Below, piece after piece: positions 32,903-41,750 of a stretch of DNA of 64,000 nt. Source of the DNA: M3007 sp037445225. GTDB taxonomy: Bacteria > Bacteroidota > Bacteroidia > Chitinophagales > Saprospiraceae. Each line of letters opens with the position of its first letter. Positions within the stretch are counted from its first letter, which is position 1. The stretch covers positions 113,486 to 177,485 of the forward strand of contig JBBIKW010000008.1 in NCBI GenBank assembly GCA_037445225.1. Direction: 5' to 3'. The notes under the pieces are model-generated. The model was given only the letters and a program-made list of their open reading frames with translations. It was not told where the DNA came from and did no database searches. Made by a program: the position numbers and the translations under genes.

Positions 32903-34802
32903 ATATGCGTCTCTTTGAGGCCAAAGGCGCTATTTCGGCAGGGCTTTCAGGGCTCTTCGAGATAGTAGGGAGGCGGGAATCGGAAGCGCATTCTAAAAAT
33001 ACCCGATGGGGGCATGCTTTGCATACCGCCACATCTAAGCGGCGGTAAATCGCTTGGATGGCATCGGTCTTCGAGGTGAAGAAGTGGTCCCGTCCAATCT
33101 GGTCCATGAAGCCACCGCTTTCCATGACGTCTTGAGCGATCAGCTTTAGCCGCACGATGTATAACCCGCCGCCTTTCTTCTTCCAGAAGGCGGCCTCGCG
33201 GGCGAGCCATTCTGCGCCATCTAAGTCTACATAGTTGATGCCGTTGGCTAAGATGAGAAGGTACTTCTCCGGCCCTTTGCGCATTTCGCGCAATACTGAG
33301 GCGACGTGGTCGATGGCACCGAAATAGAGGTGCCCATCGATGCGAATAATTTTCAGTTGCGGGCATTGAGGCACATCTTTGCGCAACACATTGACGATTT
33401 GGTGCCGATGGTGTTCAGGGTCGGGGGCCATGACGGCGATGTTGGGCTGAGAAGTTTTTACTAAAAAGAAATACAGCGACAACAAGACGCCGATAAAGAC
33501 GGCAAACTCCAGTTCCGAGAAGACGGTGGCGACGAAGGTGGCTCCGAGGATGAGGTTGTCCTGTTTACTTGCCTTTCGAATATCGCGCATGTGCTTGAAG
33601 TCAAGCAGCCCCCATCCGATAAGGACAATGAGGCCGGACAGGGCGGGGGAAGGCAGGTATCGGGCATAGGGCCCTAAGGCCAGAACGATGAGCAAAAGGA
33701 AGACGGCGGCGAAAATTGCCGACATCGGGGTGCGGGCGCCGGCCTGATAGTTGACCCCTGAGCGAGTAAACGAGCCCGAGCCCGCGTAACAGGAAAAAAG
33801 ACTGCCCACGATGTTGGAGAGGCCCTGTCCAAAGAACTCTTGGTTAGCCACGATGTGTTGGCCGGATTTCAAGGCAATAGCCCTGGCAATAGCCACGGCC
33901 TCAATGAGGCCGAGAAGAGCGATGGCAAAGGCGCTGCTCAATAGGCCCCGATAGGTGCCGTCGGCCAGATTGGGCGGCGTAAAGGTGGGCAAGGCACGAG
34001 GGATTTCCGTCACAAAGGGAATACCGACCTCTGGGCCGCCAATACCCCAGGCCAGTGCTGTCCCGAACAAAAGCGCTATGAGTAGATGCGGCAGGCGCGG
34101 AAAATGCTTGCGCACATACACTGCTGCGAAGAGCGTATAGGCCGCCACCGCGAAAACGGGCCAGTGAAGGTGATGCAGCTGCTGAAGAGCTTGCCCCCAA
34201 ATACTCAGAAAGCCGGCGCGCACATCGATAGGCACGCCCAATACGCCGCGCAGCTGGTTGGTCACGATGAGGACTGCCGCTCCGGCCGTAAAGCCCACCA
34301 CGACGGTATGCGATACAAAGCTGATGTAGCGGCCCATACGCGCTAGCGCCAGCGTTAGCTGAATTGCGCCGGCCAAAAAGGTCAACAACAGCACCTTAGA
34401 AATGTATTCGGGCGTACCAGGAGAGGCAAACTGGCTCACCGAAGCAAACACCAGCAGCGAGATGGGAGTAGTCGGTCCAGATACTAAGTGGCGCGACGAG
34501 CCGAACAAAGCCGCTACAATGGGGACAATGATGGCGGTATACAGGCCGTAAACGGGAGGCAGGCCCGCGATCATGGCAAAGGCAATGCCTTGAGGCAATA
34601 CAATAATAGCCCCCACCAACCCCGCCATAGCATCCGCCTTCAAGGTAGCCTTGTCGCGCAATTCGTCTTTCCAGCTCAAGAAGGGAAAGAACAACGGCAA
34701 GACGTGCTTCCGAAAATCGAAGCTGATCTCGTCAGGCAGATTGCTCTTGACTTCTTCGACGATGCGATGCAAGTGCTCCCTCAAAAATTCTTTTACGCGC
34801 AT
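32889..34802 (-). CDS. SulP-family anion transporter with STAS domain
   Basis: A 637-residue inner-membrane protein with 10-12 membrane segments. LPQGIAFAMIAGLPPVYGLYTAIIVP and the phosphate/sulfate-type SGPTTPISLLV identify SulP (SLC26). A C-terminal STAS domain begins near residue 480 (IRIDGHLYFGAIDHV, ANGINYVDLDGAEWL). The tail holds a CKACPHRVFLEC segment with three Cys. It is the third gene of the molybdenum-enzyme operon, 55 bases after the oxidoreductase; sulfate or a related oxyanion is the likely cargo, though SulP proteins also carry bicarbonate and others. Direction of transport is not known. Confidence 0.85.
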   Translation of the reverse strand: MRVKEFLREHLHRIVEEVKSNLPDEISFDFRKHVLPLFFPFLSWKDELRDKATLKADAMAGLVGAIIVLPQGIAFAMIAGLPPVYGLYTAIIVPIVAALFGSSRHLVSGPTTPISLLVFASVSQFASPGTPEYISKVLLLTFLAGAIQLTLALARMGRYISFVSHTVVVGFTAGAAVLIVTNQLRGVLGVPIDVRAGFLSIWGQALQQLHHLHWPVFAVAAYTLFAAVYVRKHFPRLPHLLIALLFGTALAWGIGGPEVGIPFVTEIPRALPTFTPPNLADGTYRGLLSSAFAIALLGLIEAVAIARAIALKSGQHIVANQEFFGQGLSNIVGSLFSCYAGSGSFTRSGVNYQAGARTPMSAIFAAVFLLLIVLALGPYARYLPSPALSGLIVLIGWGLLDFKHMRDIRKASKQDNLILGATFVATVFSELEFAVFIGVLLSLYFFLVKTSQPNIAVMAPDPEHHRHQIVNVLRKDVPQCPQLKIIRIDGHLYFGAIDHVASVLREMRKGPEKYLLILANGINYVDLDGAEWLAREAAFWKKKGGGLYIVRLKLIAQDVMESGGFMDQIGRDHFFTSKTDAIQAIYRRLDVAVCKACPHRVFLECASDSRLPTISKSPESPAEIAPLASKRRISILE

Positions 34803-34857
34803 ACCTGTAAACGGTTTTGCCAGGGCAGGTCTTGTGCCTGTAGGCTAAGGCGAACGG

Positions 34858-37704
34858 CTATTCCTCTGGGAAATAAAACGCTTCGTCCACAGGCCTTAAG
34901 GCGCGCTTCATCCACAGCGGTCGGCGCAGTCGGTTGGGTCCGGGAGCTGGGCGCGTCATTGCCAGCCATTCGCGATACACTTCCATACTCTTGTTTGTGT
35001 CTACAAAGATGTCGCCATATTGATCTTCCGGATGCGCTTTTTCGACGCGCACCTTTTGGTGCCAGCAATGCATACCCGAAATGGGGTCTGGATGTACGGG
35101 GAAGGTGATGTTCTGATGCACGCCGCCGTCGCTCCAATAGATACGGGCACTGTCCTTGTCGGCGCTGCGGAAGGGCTCGATGCCATGCAGCTGGCGCATG
35201 CGATAGGCTCCCTTGCTGTCGCTCTGTATCTCGACAGTCGCCGTTGCCCAGCGATTTCCCGGCGCATCTTGTGGGCGCCGCCAACGGCCCAAGTGATGCG
35301 AACACACCAATACACCCGGCTTAACGCCCTCCGTCACCCATACCTTATCCACGAAATAGCCTATGTCGGTGTTTACTCGAACCAAATCGCCCGTGCGCAA
35401 CCCCAACCGCTCCGCATCCTTAGGATGCATCCAAATGGGGTTGCGATTGGCGATTTCGTAAAGCCACTTGGCGTTGCCTGAGCGCGAGTGGATGAGTACG
35501 GGAAGGCGGAAGGTAGGTAACAAGGGAAACTCCCCCTTGGCATAGTCGATATTATCGGGATGGATATGGCTTTTGATATACGTGGGTATGGCATACTCTG
35601 GCCATTTCCAATCGATCATCGTTTGGTTAAAAAACTCTTGCTTGCGCGAGGGCGTCGGGAAGCCCACGGACGGCTTACCCTTTACCATGACGCCGATGGC
35701 TTTGTCGCCTTTAGTGATGAGACCTGTTTTGGGGTCTGTCGTAGCGCCTGCTAGCTGTGCTTCACTTAGAGGCTCCTCGTTTTTTAGGTAGGCCGATTTT
35801 TCGACCAAGAAGGCGCCGTACTTGCGCATGTATTCCAGCGGAGTAAGGCCCTCTTTGGCTGCCGTCTCGGGCAGTCCCGGCGTATGGTCGAAGATGTACT
35901 GATAATATTCGTCGACCGTGACGCATTCGCCTGGGCGATAAGGCGACTCAAAATGGCGGCGAATGCCCAAAGAGCCGTCGGGGTCGATGCGCCAGGAGAG
36001 CTGGATCCAGAACTCGTCCTCTTCCCACACTTCGCCGGGGTTGACCTCGTAGGTGAAGCGCGGCTGAAGCCCTTTTCGGCGCGCCACCTCGCGCAAGACA
36101 GGTTGACGGAAGGCTATCCAAACACCGGCGTGCGTCTCGTACGTGTTCAAGTCGTGTCGCTCAGAGGCGTGCCCCATGGGCAAGACATAGTCGGCAAAAT
36201 AAGCCGTCTCGCTCCACGTAGGCGTCAGGGCTACATGGCATCCTATAGCCTCCTCATCGCAAAGCGCCTCTATCCACATAAACCCGTCGGGGTAGGTCCA
36301 CACGGGGTTGAACACGCGGGTGAAGTACGTATCTAAGCGCCCGCGCTTTTCCTTGAGGAAATGCGGCAACAAGAAGGACATTTCGAAAAAGGCCAAGGGA
36401 TACTCCTTGGGGAAGTGCAGCTCGTTCCAGAATTTCTGCGCTGGGGGCTGGTCGAAAAACTTAGGTTTAAACTTGTTCCAGTCGTTTGGGCTGGTACCGC
36501 CTTCGGTACCGACCGAGCCGGTCAGGACGTTGAGGAAATGCAGACAACGCGCTACTGCCCAACCGCCTAAGTTGCCGGAGCCGGCCGAACGCCAGTTGTG
36601 CGTAGCGAAGCGCGTTCCCGCTTCACCGATAGCTATGGCGACTTCTCGGATGACAGAAGCCTTTACGCCGCTCTCTTTCTCCGCAAATTCCGGCGTGTAT
36701 TCGGCATATACCTCGCGCATCTTTTCAATAAAATGCTCGAAGGTGACAGGGTCGCCCGGATAGGCGGCTTCCAACCACTGTTGCCAGTTGACCCAGTGCT
36801 CCAAGTAATCGCGGTTGTACAGCCCTTCGTCTAAGATGACTTTGGCCATAGCCAAAAGCACAGCAGCCTCCGAGCCGGGATAGGTGGGCAGCCAGTAGTC
36901 AGCCAAGCTGGCGGTGTTGGAAAGGCGCGGGTCCATGACGACCAGCTTGGCGCCCTGCATCTTGCCCTCAATGATGCGCTGCGCATGGGGATTGAAGTAG
37001 TGCCCCGACTCTAAGTGAGCCGAAATGAGCAAGATGACGCGAGCATGGGCGTGGTCGGGCGACGGGCGGTCGTGACCGTGCCAGATGGCGTAACCGAAGC
37101 GCGCGCCCGAAGAGCAGATGTTGGTGTGGGAGTTGTGGCCATCGACGCCCCACGCCTGTAGGACGCGATCCATGTACCCTTCGTGACCGGGACGCCCTAC
37201 GTGATAGACTACCTCGTTGTGGCGGTTTTCCTGGAGGGCTCTCCGGATGCGGCCGGCAATGTCGTCGAGGGCCTCATCCCAGCTGACGCGTTCCCACTTA
37301 CCCTCACCGCGCTTGCCGGCGCGCCGCAAGGGATAAAGGATGCGGTCTGGGTCAGTGATCTGATTGATAGTAGCGGGTCCCTTGGCGCAGTTACGCCCGC
37401 GGGAGCCGGGGTGATACGGGTTACCCTCGAACTTGCGCACTTGGCCGGTCTCCTTGTCCACGTAAGCCAACAAGCCACAGGCCGACTCGCAGTTGAAGCA
37501 AGTGGTAGGCACAATATCGTAAGTGCGCTTTTGGCGCCGAGGCCAAGCTTTGGCGTCGTACTCCGTCCAGTCGTTCCAGCGCTCCGGCGGAGGATAGTTT
37601 TGTAAAGCGCTACCCGGCTGCAGCCGCGGTAACGGTGCTCCGTCTTTGCGCAGCTTGGGAATCAGCCCAATCGACTCTGCTATTTTTTCAACGATGCCCG
37701 GCAT
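34858..37704 (-). CDS. Molybdopterin oxidoreductase catalytic subunit (Psr/Phs/SoeA-like)
   Basis: DMSO-reductase-family enzyme of 948 residues. A [4Fe-4S] site near the N-terminus uses Cys69, Cys72, Cys76 and Cys106 (CFNCESAC and GRNCAKG). A molybdenum-pterin region follows with SHTNICSSGARFG near 193, whose Cys or Ser could be the Mo ligand, and a C-terminal dinucleotide-binding part (SRSGNAKWLYEIANRNP). No Tat signal is present, so it should face the cytosol like sulfite dehydrogenase SoeA, not the periplasm like PsrA. Position between an FeS-NrfD fusion and a SulP transporter supports sulfur-oxyanion chemistry; the substrate is unproved. ATG 37704 replaces an upstream TTG. Confidence 0.82.
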   Translation of the reverse strand: MPGIVEKIAESIGLIPKLRKDGAPLPRLQPGSALQNYPPPERWNDWTEYDAKAWPRRQKRTYDIVPTTCFNCESACGLLAYVDKETGQVRKFEGNPYHPGSRGRNCAKGPATINQITDPDRILYPLRRAGKRGEGKWERVSWDEALDDIAGRIRRALQENRHNEVVYHVGRPGHEGYMDRVLQAWGVDGHNSHTNICSSGARFGYAIWHGHDRPSPDHAHARVILLISAHLESGHYFNPHAQRIIEGKMQGAKLVVMDPRLSNTASLADYWLPTYPGSEAAVLLAMAKVILDEGLYNRDYLEHWVNWQQWLEAAYPGDPVTFEHFIEKMREVYAEYTPEFAEKESGVKASVIREVAIAIGEAGTRFATHNWRSAGSGNLGGWAVARCLHFLNVLTGSVGTEGGTSPNDWNKFKPKFFDQPPAQKFWNELHFPKEYPLAFFEMSFLLPHFLKEKRGRLDTYFTRVFNPVWTYPDGFMWIEALCDEEAIGCHVALTPTWSETAYFADYVLPMGHASERHDLNTYETHAGVWIAFRQPVLREVARRKGLQPRFTYEVNPGEVWEEDEFWIQLSWRIDPDGSLGIRRHFESPYRPGECVTVDEYYQYIFDHTPGLPETAAKEGLTPLEYMRKYGAFLVEKSAYLKNEEPLSEAQLAGATTDPKTGLITKGDKAIGVMVKGKPSVGFPTPSRKQEFFNQTMIDWKWPEYAIPTYIKSHIHPDNIDYAKGEFPLLPTFRLPVLIHSRSGNAKWLYEIANRNPIWMHPKDAERLGLRTGDLVRVNTDIGYFVDKVWVTEGVKPGVLVCSHHLGRWRRPQDAPGNRWATATVEIQSDSKGAYRMRQLHGIEPFRSADKDSARIYWSDGGVHQNITFPVHPDPISGMHCWHQKVRVEKAHPEDQYGDIFVDTNKSMEVYREWLAMTRPAPGPNRLRRPLWMKRALRPVDEAFYFPEE

Positions 37705-37748
37705 AGTTTCAGTACAGTTGAGATGAAGCAATCAGTTATCTACTTACT

Positions 37749-39362
37749 TTACGCTAATGCGATGCGTTGAGGCCCTTCTACCCAGATTTTTTCCAAGCGA
37801 TACATACTGAAGACCGCCAGCAACGCCGCTGCCACAACCACATACGGCTGAGAAGTGTATAGGAGAAGCCCTAGCAGAGGCAACACATTGCCCAGCCCTA
37901 TGGCCGTCCAGAAAGCTTTGCGATAGCGCCCGCGGAGGATCATCTTCACTACCGCTTTGGCGTCTGCAGTGGGATGCGGCATGATCAGTTCAATACCTAC
38001 CGCTACAATATTCGCTAGTAGTCCTATGGCCAACACCTGCACAGGGATACCGCCCAAGGAAAGGAGGCTCAGTGCCTCCAATACTGCCAGGGCAGCGGCT
38101 CCACCCATAACACTGTGTACCAACATGTGGATGGGCAACATAGGGCTCTGCCAAAAATCGCGTCCGCGCGCCTGAGCGAAGAGAAATGCCGTGTAGATAG
38201 CCACTACCACGGTCAAGAGAACACCTGGGAGCATTAGGCCCTGCAACAGCGACTGCCAACTGAAGTAGGTGGCCACCAGCTGCAGGCTTAAAAGGCCACC
38301 AAAAAGCGAAAGGGCGTATCCGCCGCGCACCAACCACGAGCGCCACTGAGGGCGGAAGAGGACGTATAAAAAACGCTTGGGCTGATCTAAATCCTTGATT
38401 AATAAGACAGTAGTGAGTAAAAGAAAGACTAAGCTAATCCCTAAGGCGGAGTACAGCAAAAGCGGCTTGGTGGAGATGCCCAGCCAGTACATGGCCATTC
38501 CCAACACATACGTACCGGCAGCAATAGCTTTAGTAGTCACATATGCCGGCACTTCCCAGCCCCACATAATGCCCTTGTCGGGAATGCTGTAAACGCGGCG
38601 CCCTTGCTGTCCGGTGAGCACTTCTATGTTGCGCATAGGAGCGAGCTCGCCGTTGCTCGGCACTTCTACAGAGGTGCTCTTTTCGAGTAATGCCTGCACC
38701 ACATCTTCTCCCGACCAGGCCAGTTGCTCGGTATACTTGGCGTAATGGCCTACGCCGCGGGTTTGAGCACTCCACAGGTTGCCCTCCGGTATTTCAGCAG
38801 CCAAAGGCGACAGCGAGAACTCATCGCCGTCGATATAGAACAGGTTAGGCTGAGTACCCTTTTCAGGCTTGCGCACCGTCGTTTGGTGGCGCGCCAGCAC
38901 AATGCTGATTTCCGACTCCGGGTCGTCCATGTCGCCCGATATGATGGCGTGCTCTGGGCACACTACCACGCAAGCGGGCTCTAAGCCGAGGTCTACCCTG
39001 TGGGCGCAGTAGTTGCACTTGGCCGCCGTACGGGTGTCGGAGTCGATGTAGAGGGCATCGTAGGGACAGGCCTGCATACACGACTTACAGCCGATACAGC
39101 GCTGGTTGTCAAAATCCACAATGCCGTCAGGACGAATAAACAGGGCCTCTACCGGACAAATCTCCACACAGGGGGCATCGGTGCAATGGTTGCAGCGCAA
39201 CACCGAAAATACGCGGCGGGTGTTGGGAAAAGTACCCTTTTCCACTTGTTTTACCCAGGTGCGAAAGACACCTAAGGGCACCTCGTGCTCGCTTTTACAC
39301 GCTGTCGTGCACGCATGGCATCCGATGCACTTGCGGTTGTCAATGATAAAACCGTATTTCAT
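37749..39362 (-). CDS. Fused FeS electron-transfer and NrfD-like membrane subunit
   Basis: A 537-residue fusion of the usual B and C subunits. Residues 1-~190 are a four-cluster ferredoxin (DmsB/NrfC/PsrB type) with Cys12/15/18/22, 57/60/65/69, 89/92/95/99 and 116/119/131/135. After a linker, residues ~275-520 are about eight membrane helices of the NrfD/PsrC/SoeC type, which bind quinone. It would pass electrons between the molybdenum subunit (44 bases downstream) and the quinone pool. In most organisms these are two proteins. No signal peptide is present, which agrees with a cytosolic catalytic side. First gene of the operon. Confidence 0.85.
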   Translation of the reverse strand: MKYGFIIDNRKCIGCHACTTACKSEHEVPLGVFRTWVKQVEKGTFPNTRRVFSVLRCNHCTDAPCVEICPVEALFIRPDGIVDFDNQRCIGCKSCMQACPYDALYIDSDTRTAAKCNYCAHRVDLGLEPACVVVCPEHAIISGDMDDPESEISIVLARHQTTVRKPEKGTQPNLFYIDGDEFSLSPLAAEIPEGNLWSAQTRGVGHYAKYTEQLAWSGEDVVQALLEKSTSVEVPSNGELAPMRNIEVLTGQQGRRVYSIPDKGIMWGWEVPAYVTTKAIAAGTYVLGMAMYWLGISTKPLLLYSALGISLVFLLLTTVLLIKDLDQPKRFLYVLFRPQWRSWLVRGGYALSLFGGLLSLQLVATYFSWQSLLQGLMLPGVLLTVVVAIYTAFLFAQARGRDFWQSPMLPIHMLVHSVMGGAAALAVLEALSLLSLGGIPVQVLAIGLLANIVAVGIELIMPHPTADAKAVVKMILRGRYRKAFWTAIGLGNVLPLLGLLLYTSQPYVVVAAALLAVFSMYRLEKIWVEGPQRIALA

Positions 39363-39461
39363 ACCGGATAGGTTGTCCCACTAAGAAAGGAGATGCGCCT
39401 CTTTGCGCTTTTGCCGTACTTATTGTCCCGTAAAGTTCCGAGAAGTGCTACAGTCTCACCT

Positions 39462-39475
39462 GTGACAAAAGTCAC
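39462..39475 (-). promoter_or_regulatory. CRP/FNR-like palindromic operator
   Basis: GTGACAAAAGTCAC is a perfect inverted repeat (5-bp arms, 4-base centre). In the wider form TGTGACAAAAGTCACG it also fits TGTGA-N6-TCAC, the CRP-type pattern, and it resembles FNR/DNR sites. It lies about 100-113 bases upstream of the FeS-NrfD start, in the intergenic space before the respiratory operon. The regulator is not in the window. Confidence 0.5.
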
Positions 39476-39508
39476 GACAGGGCATGCAAAGAGGTGTACA
39501 GCACACTG

Positions 39509-40969
39509 TTAGGGTCTCCCGTACAGCTCAACCCAGACGCCACACCGCTCGCCTCGCCACAGTTGTTTGCGAAAGCGCCGGAGGTAGCTCCGATGTTGAG
39601 GTGAGACGTCGTTGAAAACGTTGGAGATAAGGCTATACTCGTTCCGCTCAGGGTCAAACTCGGCCCACATGCGTTGGTCGTCGTTGAGCAAAAGGTGCTT
39701 GCCACAATTGTAGTTGGGAAATGCCGTCCCAACACATTCCAATGGGATGCGTGTTTTTTCGATGTACTCGAATACCTCTTGGCGCAACCCGTGATAGAAG
39801 CGGTGAGCCAAGGTGGCATCCCAGCCCATTGCAATACCGTGTGGGTATCGCCACCAATTACCTGAAAATAGGCCAATCAATACGACAATCAACCCCCTCT
39901 TTTTTCTCGAAAAAGAAGCGCAGCACCAACCCTTCCAAAAGAGGAGGTGTGCGCTCAAGAATACGGGCAAGAAGTAGCGATGAGCCGACAGGTTTTGATA
40001 AAAGAGCGCGGAAGGTAGTAAGAACACTGCCGTAGTGCCCAGCAGTGCTATCCAATGAGGGTGTTCTCGAAGCTGCCTCTTATCTAGGCCGCATGCCAAC
40101 AGCCAAAAGAAGCCGATCCATTCGAAAATACGGCCGAAGTCGAGCCAACGCCATCCCACCACTACAGCGTTGCGCAGGATGCCCATCGCACCGGCGGGAG
40201 CAAATGCCGATGCCCATGGAGAGCCGGAATGATATCCTGTCCATCCCGTCGACCTATAATGCCAATATAGGAAAAGTACAGCGAAAGATATACCTGGAAG
40301 AAATACGAATATTTCGCTCCATGCCCTTTTCCCGTTCCATCTCTTTGTGCTCCATAGCGCGTACATCCTCCAGGCCAGTAAGCCGACCGCGGTCATCATG
40401 CCGCGCAGGCTCAGGGCACACAGTCCTAAGACGGCTAAGGAGACCTGCCAGGAACGAGAAGACCAGGCGCCTTCTACCGCTAAGAGAAAGAAGAAGGCTA
40501 TAGCGATGTCGGGGCCGACCAGGCCGCTCTGCGATGCTATGAGCGGGTCAGCAGCCGCTAGAAGTGTCAGCCCCAGTCCGCTTAGCGGGCCTTGCCCCAT
40601 GCGTTTGCCCATCCAATAGAGCAAGGTAATCGCGCCGGCGACAAAGGGGAAAGTAGCCCAATGACTTACTGGCAAGGTTCGCCCAAACAGCTGCCACACC
40701 CAGGCCAAATAGTAGCCAAAGGTCGGCGGGTGGCCGCTATCTATTTCCGTAGGCAGCGGGCGCCAACGCAGTCCGTTTTCGTAGAAGAAATGGGCGTGCT
40801 TGCTGCCCAGCTGCACCGTATCCCAAAAGAAAGGGTCGTATTGAACGTGCGCTATCCAGGCGGCCGCCCCCGCCCAAAGAAGGCTCAAAGCCAACGCATC
40901 GGGCAGACGAGAGCCGTGTAAGAGGGCGCACGCACAGCGCACACGATCAGTTGAAAATGCGGAGCGCAT
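39509..40969 (-). CDS. Polytopic GT39-like membrane glycosyltransferase
   Basis: A 486-residue protein with about ten membrane segments. Near residue 75 it has EIDSGHPPTFGYYLAWVWQL, the typical GHPP segment of PMT/ArnT-like (GT-C) enzymes that use lipid-linked sugar donors. DTVQLGSKHAHFFYENG before it carries the early acidic residue of these enzymes. Such enzymes glycosylate lipids or proteins on the outer face of the inner membrane. The C-terminal ~110 residues are soluble, with two Cys. Its start overlaps the end of tatD by 23 bases, so the two are co-transcribed. Confidence 0.7.
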   Translation of the reverse strand: MRSAFSTDRVRCACALLHGSRLPDALALSLLWAGAAAWIAHVQYDPFFWDTVQLGSKHAHFFYENGLRWRPLPTEIDSGHPPTFGYYLAWVWQLFGRTLPVSHWATFPFVAGAITLLYWMGKRMGQGPLSGLGLTLLAAADPLIASQSGLVGPDIAIAFFFLLAVEGAWSSRSWQVSLAVLGLCALSLRGMMTAVGLLAWRMYALWSTKRWNGKRAWSEIFVFLPGISFAVLFLYWHYRSTGWTGYHSGSPWASAFAPAGAMGILRNAVVVGWRWLDFGRIFEWIGFFWLLACGLDKRQLREHPHWIALLGTTAVFLLPSALFYQNLSAHRYFLPVFLSAHLLFWKGWCCASFSRKKRGLIVVLIGLFSGNWWRYPHGIAMGWDATLAHRFYHGLRQEVFEYIEKTRIPLECVGTAFPNYNCGKHLLLNDDQRMWAEFDPERNEYSLISNVFNDVSPQHRSYLRRFRKQLWRGERCGVWVELYGRP

Positions 40970-41720
40970 TTTCTGTAGTGATGCGAGCCACCTCTTCCAA
41001 AGAGAGCTCTTTTATTTGGGCGAGCTCTTCTGCCACAGCGACGATAAAGGCGCTTTCGTTGCGGCGCCCTTTGTATGGTGTCGGTGTTAGGAAAGGAGCA
41101 TCGGTTTCCAACACTATGTGTTCAATAGCTATTTGGCGGACGACTTCGCGCACGGGAGCATTTGCTCGGGTGAGTGCCCCGCCGATGCCGAGAAAGAAGC
41201 CCAAGTCAATCATTTCACGCGCTTCATCGAGTGTTCCTTCAAAGCAGTGAAAGATTCCGCGAAGGCGGCCATCTTGATGCTTGCGCACGAGGTCGATGGC
41301 CGGGCGATTGGCATTGCGCGAGTGGATGATGAGCGGGCGCCCGAGCTCTTTGGCCCAAATGCAGTGCCGTTCAAAGGCCACTTGTTGGATAGCTAAGGTC
41401 GTTTTATCCCAATACAAATCGATTCCCGTCTCACCGACACCTACCCATAGTCGCCGGGCCATCCATTCCTCCACCACGGCCAACTCCTGCAGGTACGTGT
41501 CGGGCTTGACGTGCGAGGGATGAAGTCCCATCATGGCTCGGCAGTGCTCGGGAAACGCTTCTTCCAAGAGCACCATAGGCGATATGGTCTCCGAGTCGAT
41601 GTTGGGCAGGTACATGCGCATCACTCCTGCCTGAACGGCGCGTTCGATCATTTGCGCGCGGTCGCCATCGAATTTGGGCAAGTACAGGTGTGCGTGCGTG
41701 TCAATAAAGGTTATCGCCAT
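40947..41720 (-). CDS. TatD-family metal-dependent hydrolase
   Basis: TIM-barrel hydrolase of 257 residues (TatD/YcfH type, often DNase or 3'-5' exonuclease). Metal ligands are the HxH of IDTHAHLYLP (His9, His11), the Glu of VGVGETGIDLYWDK, later His in IIHSRN and FHCFEG, and the Asp of VLETDAPFLTP. Family members are cytosolic and act in DNA repair or RNA/DNA turnover; the true substrate is uncertain. It precedes the GT39-like gene, overlapping it by 23 bases. Confidence 0.9.
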   Translation of the reverse strand: MAITFIDTHAHLYLPKFDGDRAQMIERAVQAGVMRMYLPNIDSETISPMVLLEEAFPEHCRAMMGLHPSHVKPDTYLQELAVVEEWMARRLWVGVGETGIDLYWDKTTLAIQQVAFERHCIWAKELGRPLIIHSRNANRPAIDLVRKHQDGRLRGIFHCFEGTLDEAREMIDLGFFLGIGGALTRANAPVREVVRQIAIEHIVLETDAPFLTPTPYKGRRNESAFIVAVAEELAQIKELSLEEVARITTENALRIFN

Positions 41721-41750
41721 GGGGCAACGGTATGGTCTGAGACAGCTTTC

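Noticed and set aside
40045..40921. Plus-strand open frames within the GT39-like gene (152, 90, 109 residues)
   Set aside because: They are antisense to a clear membrane protein and have random, Arg/Pro-rich composition.
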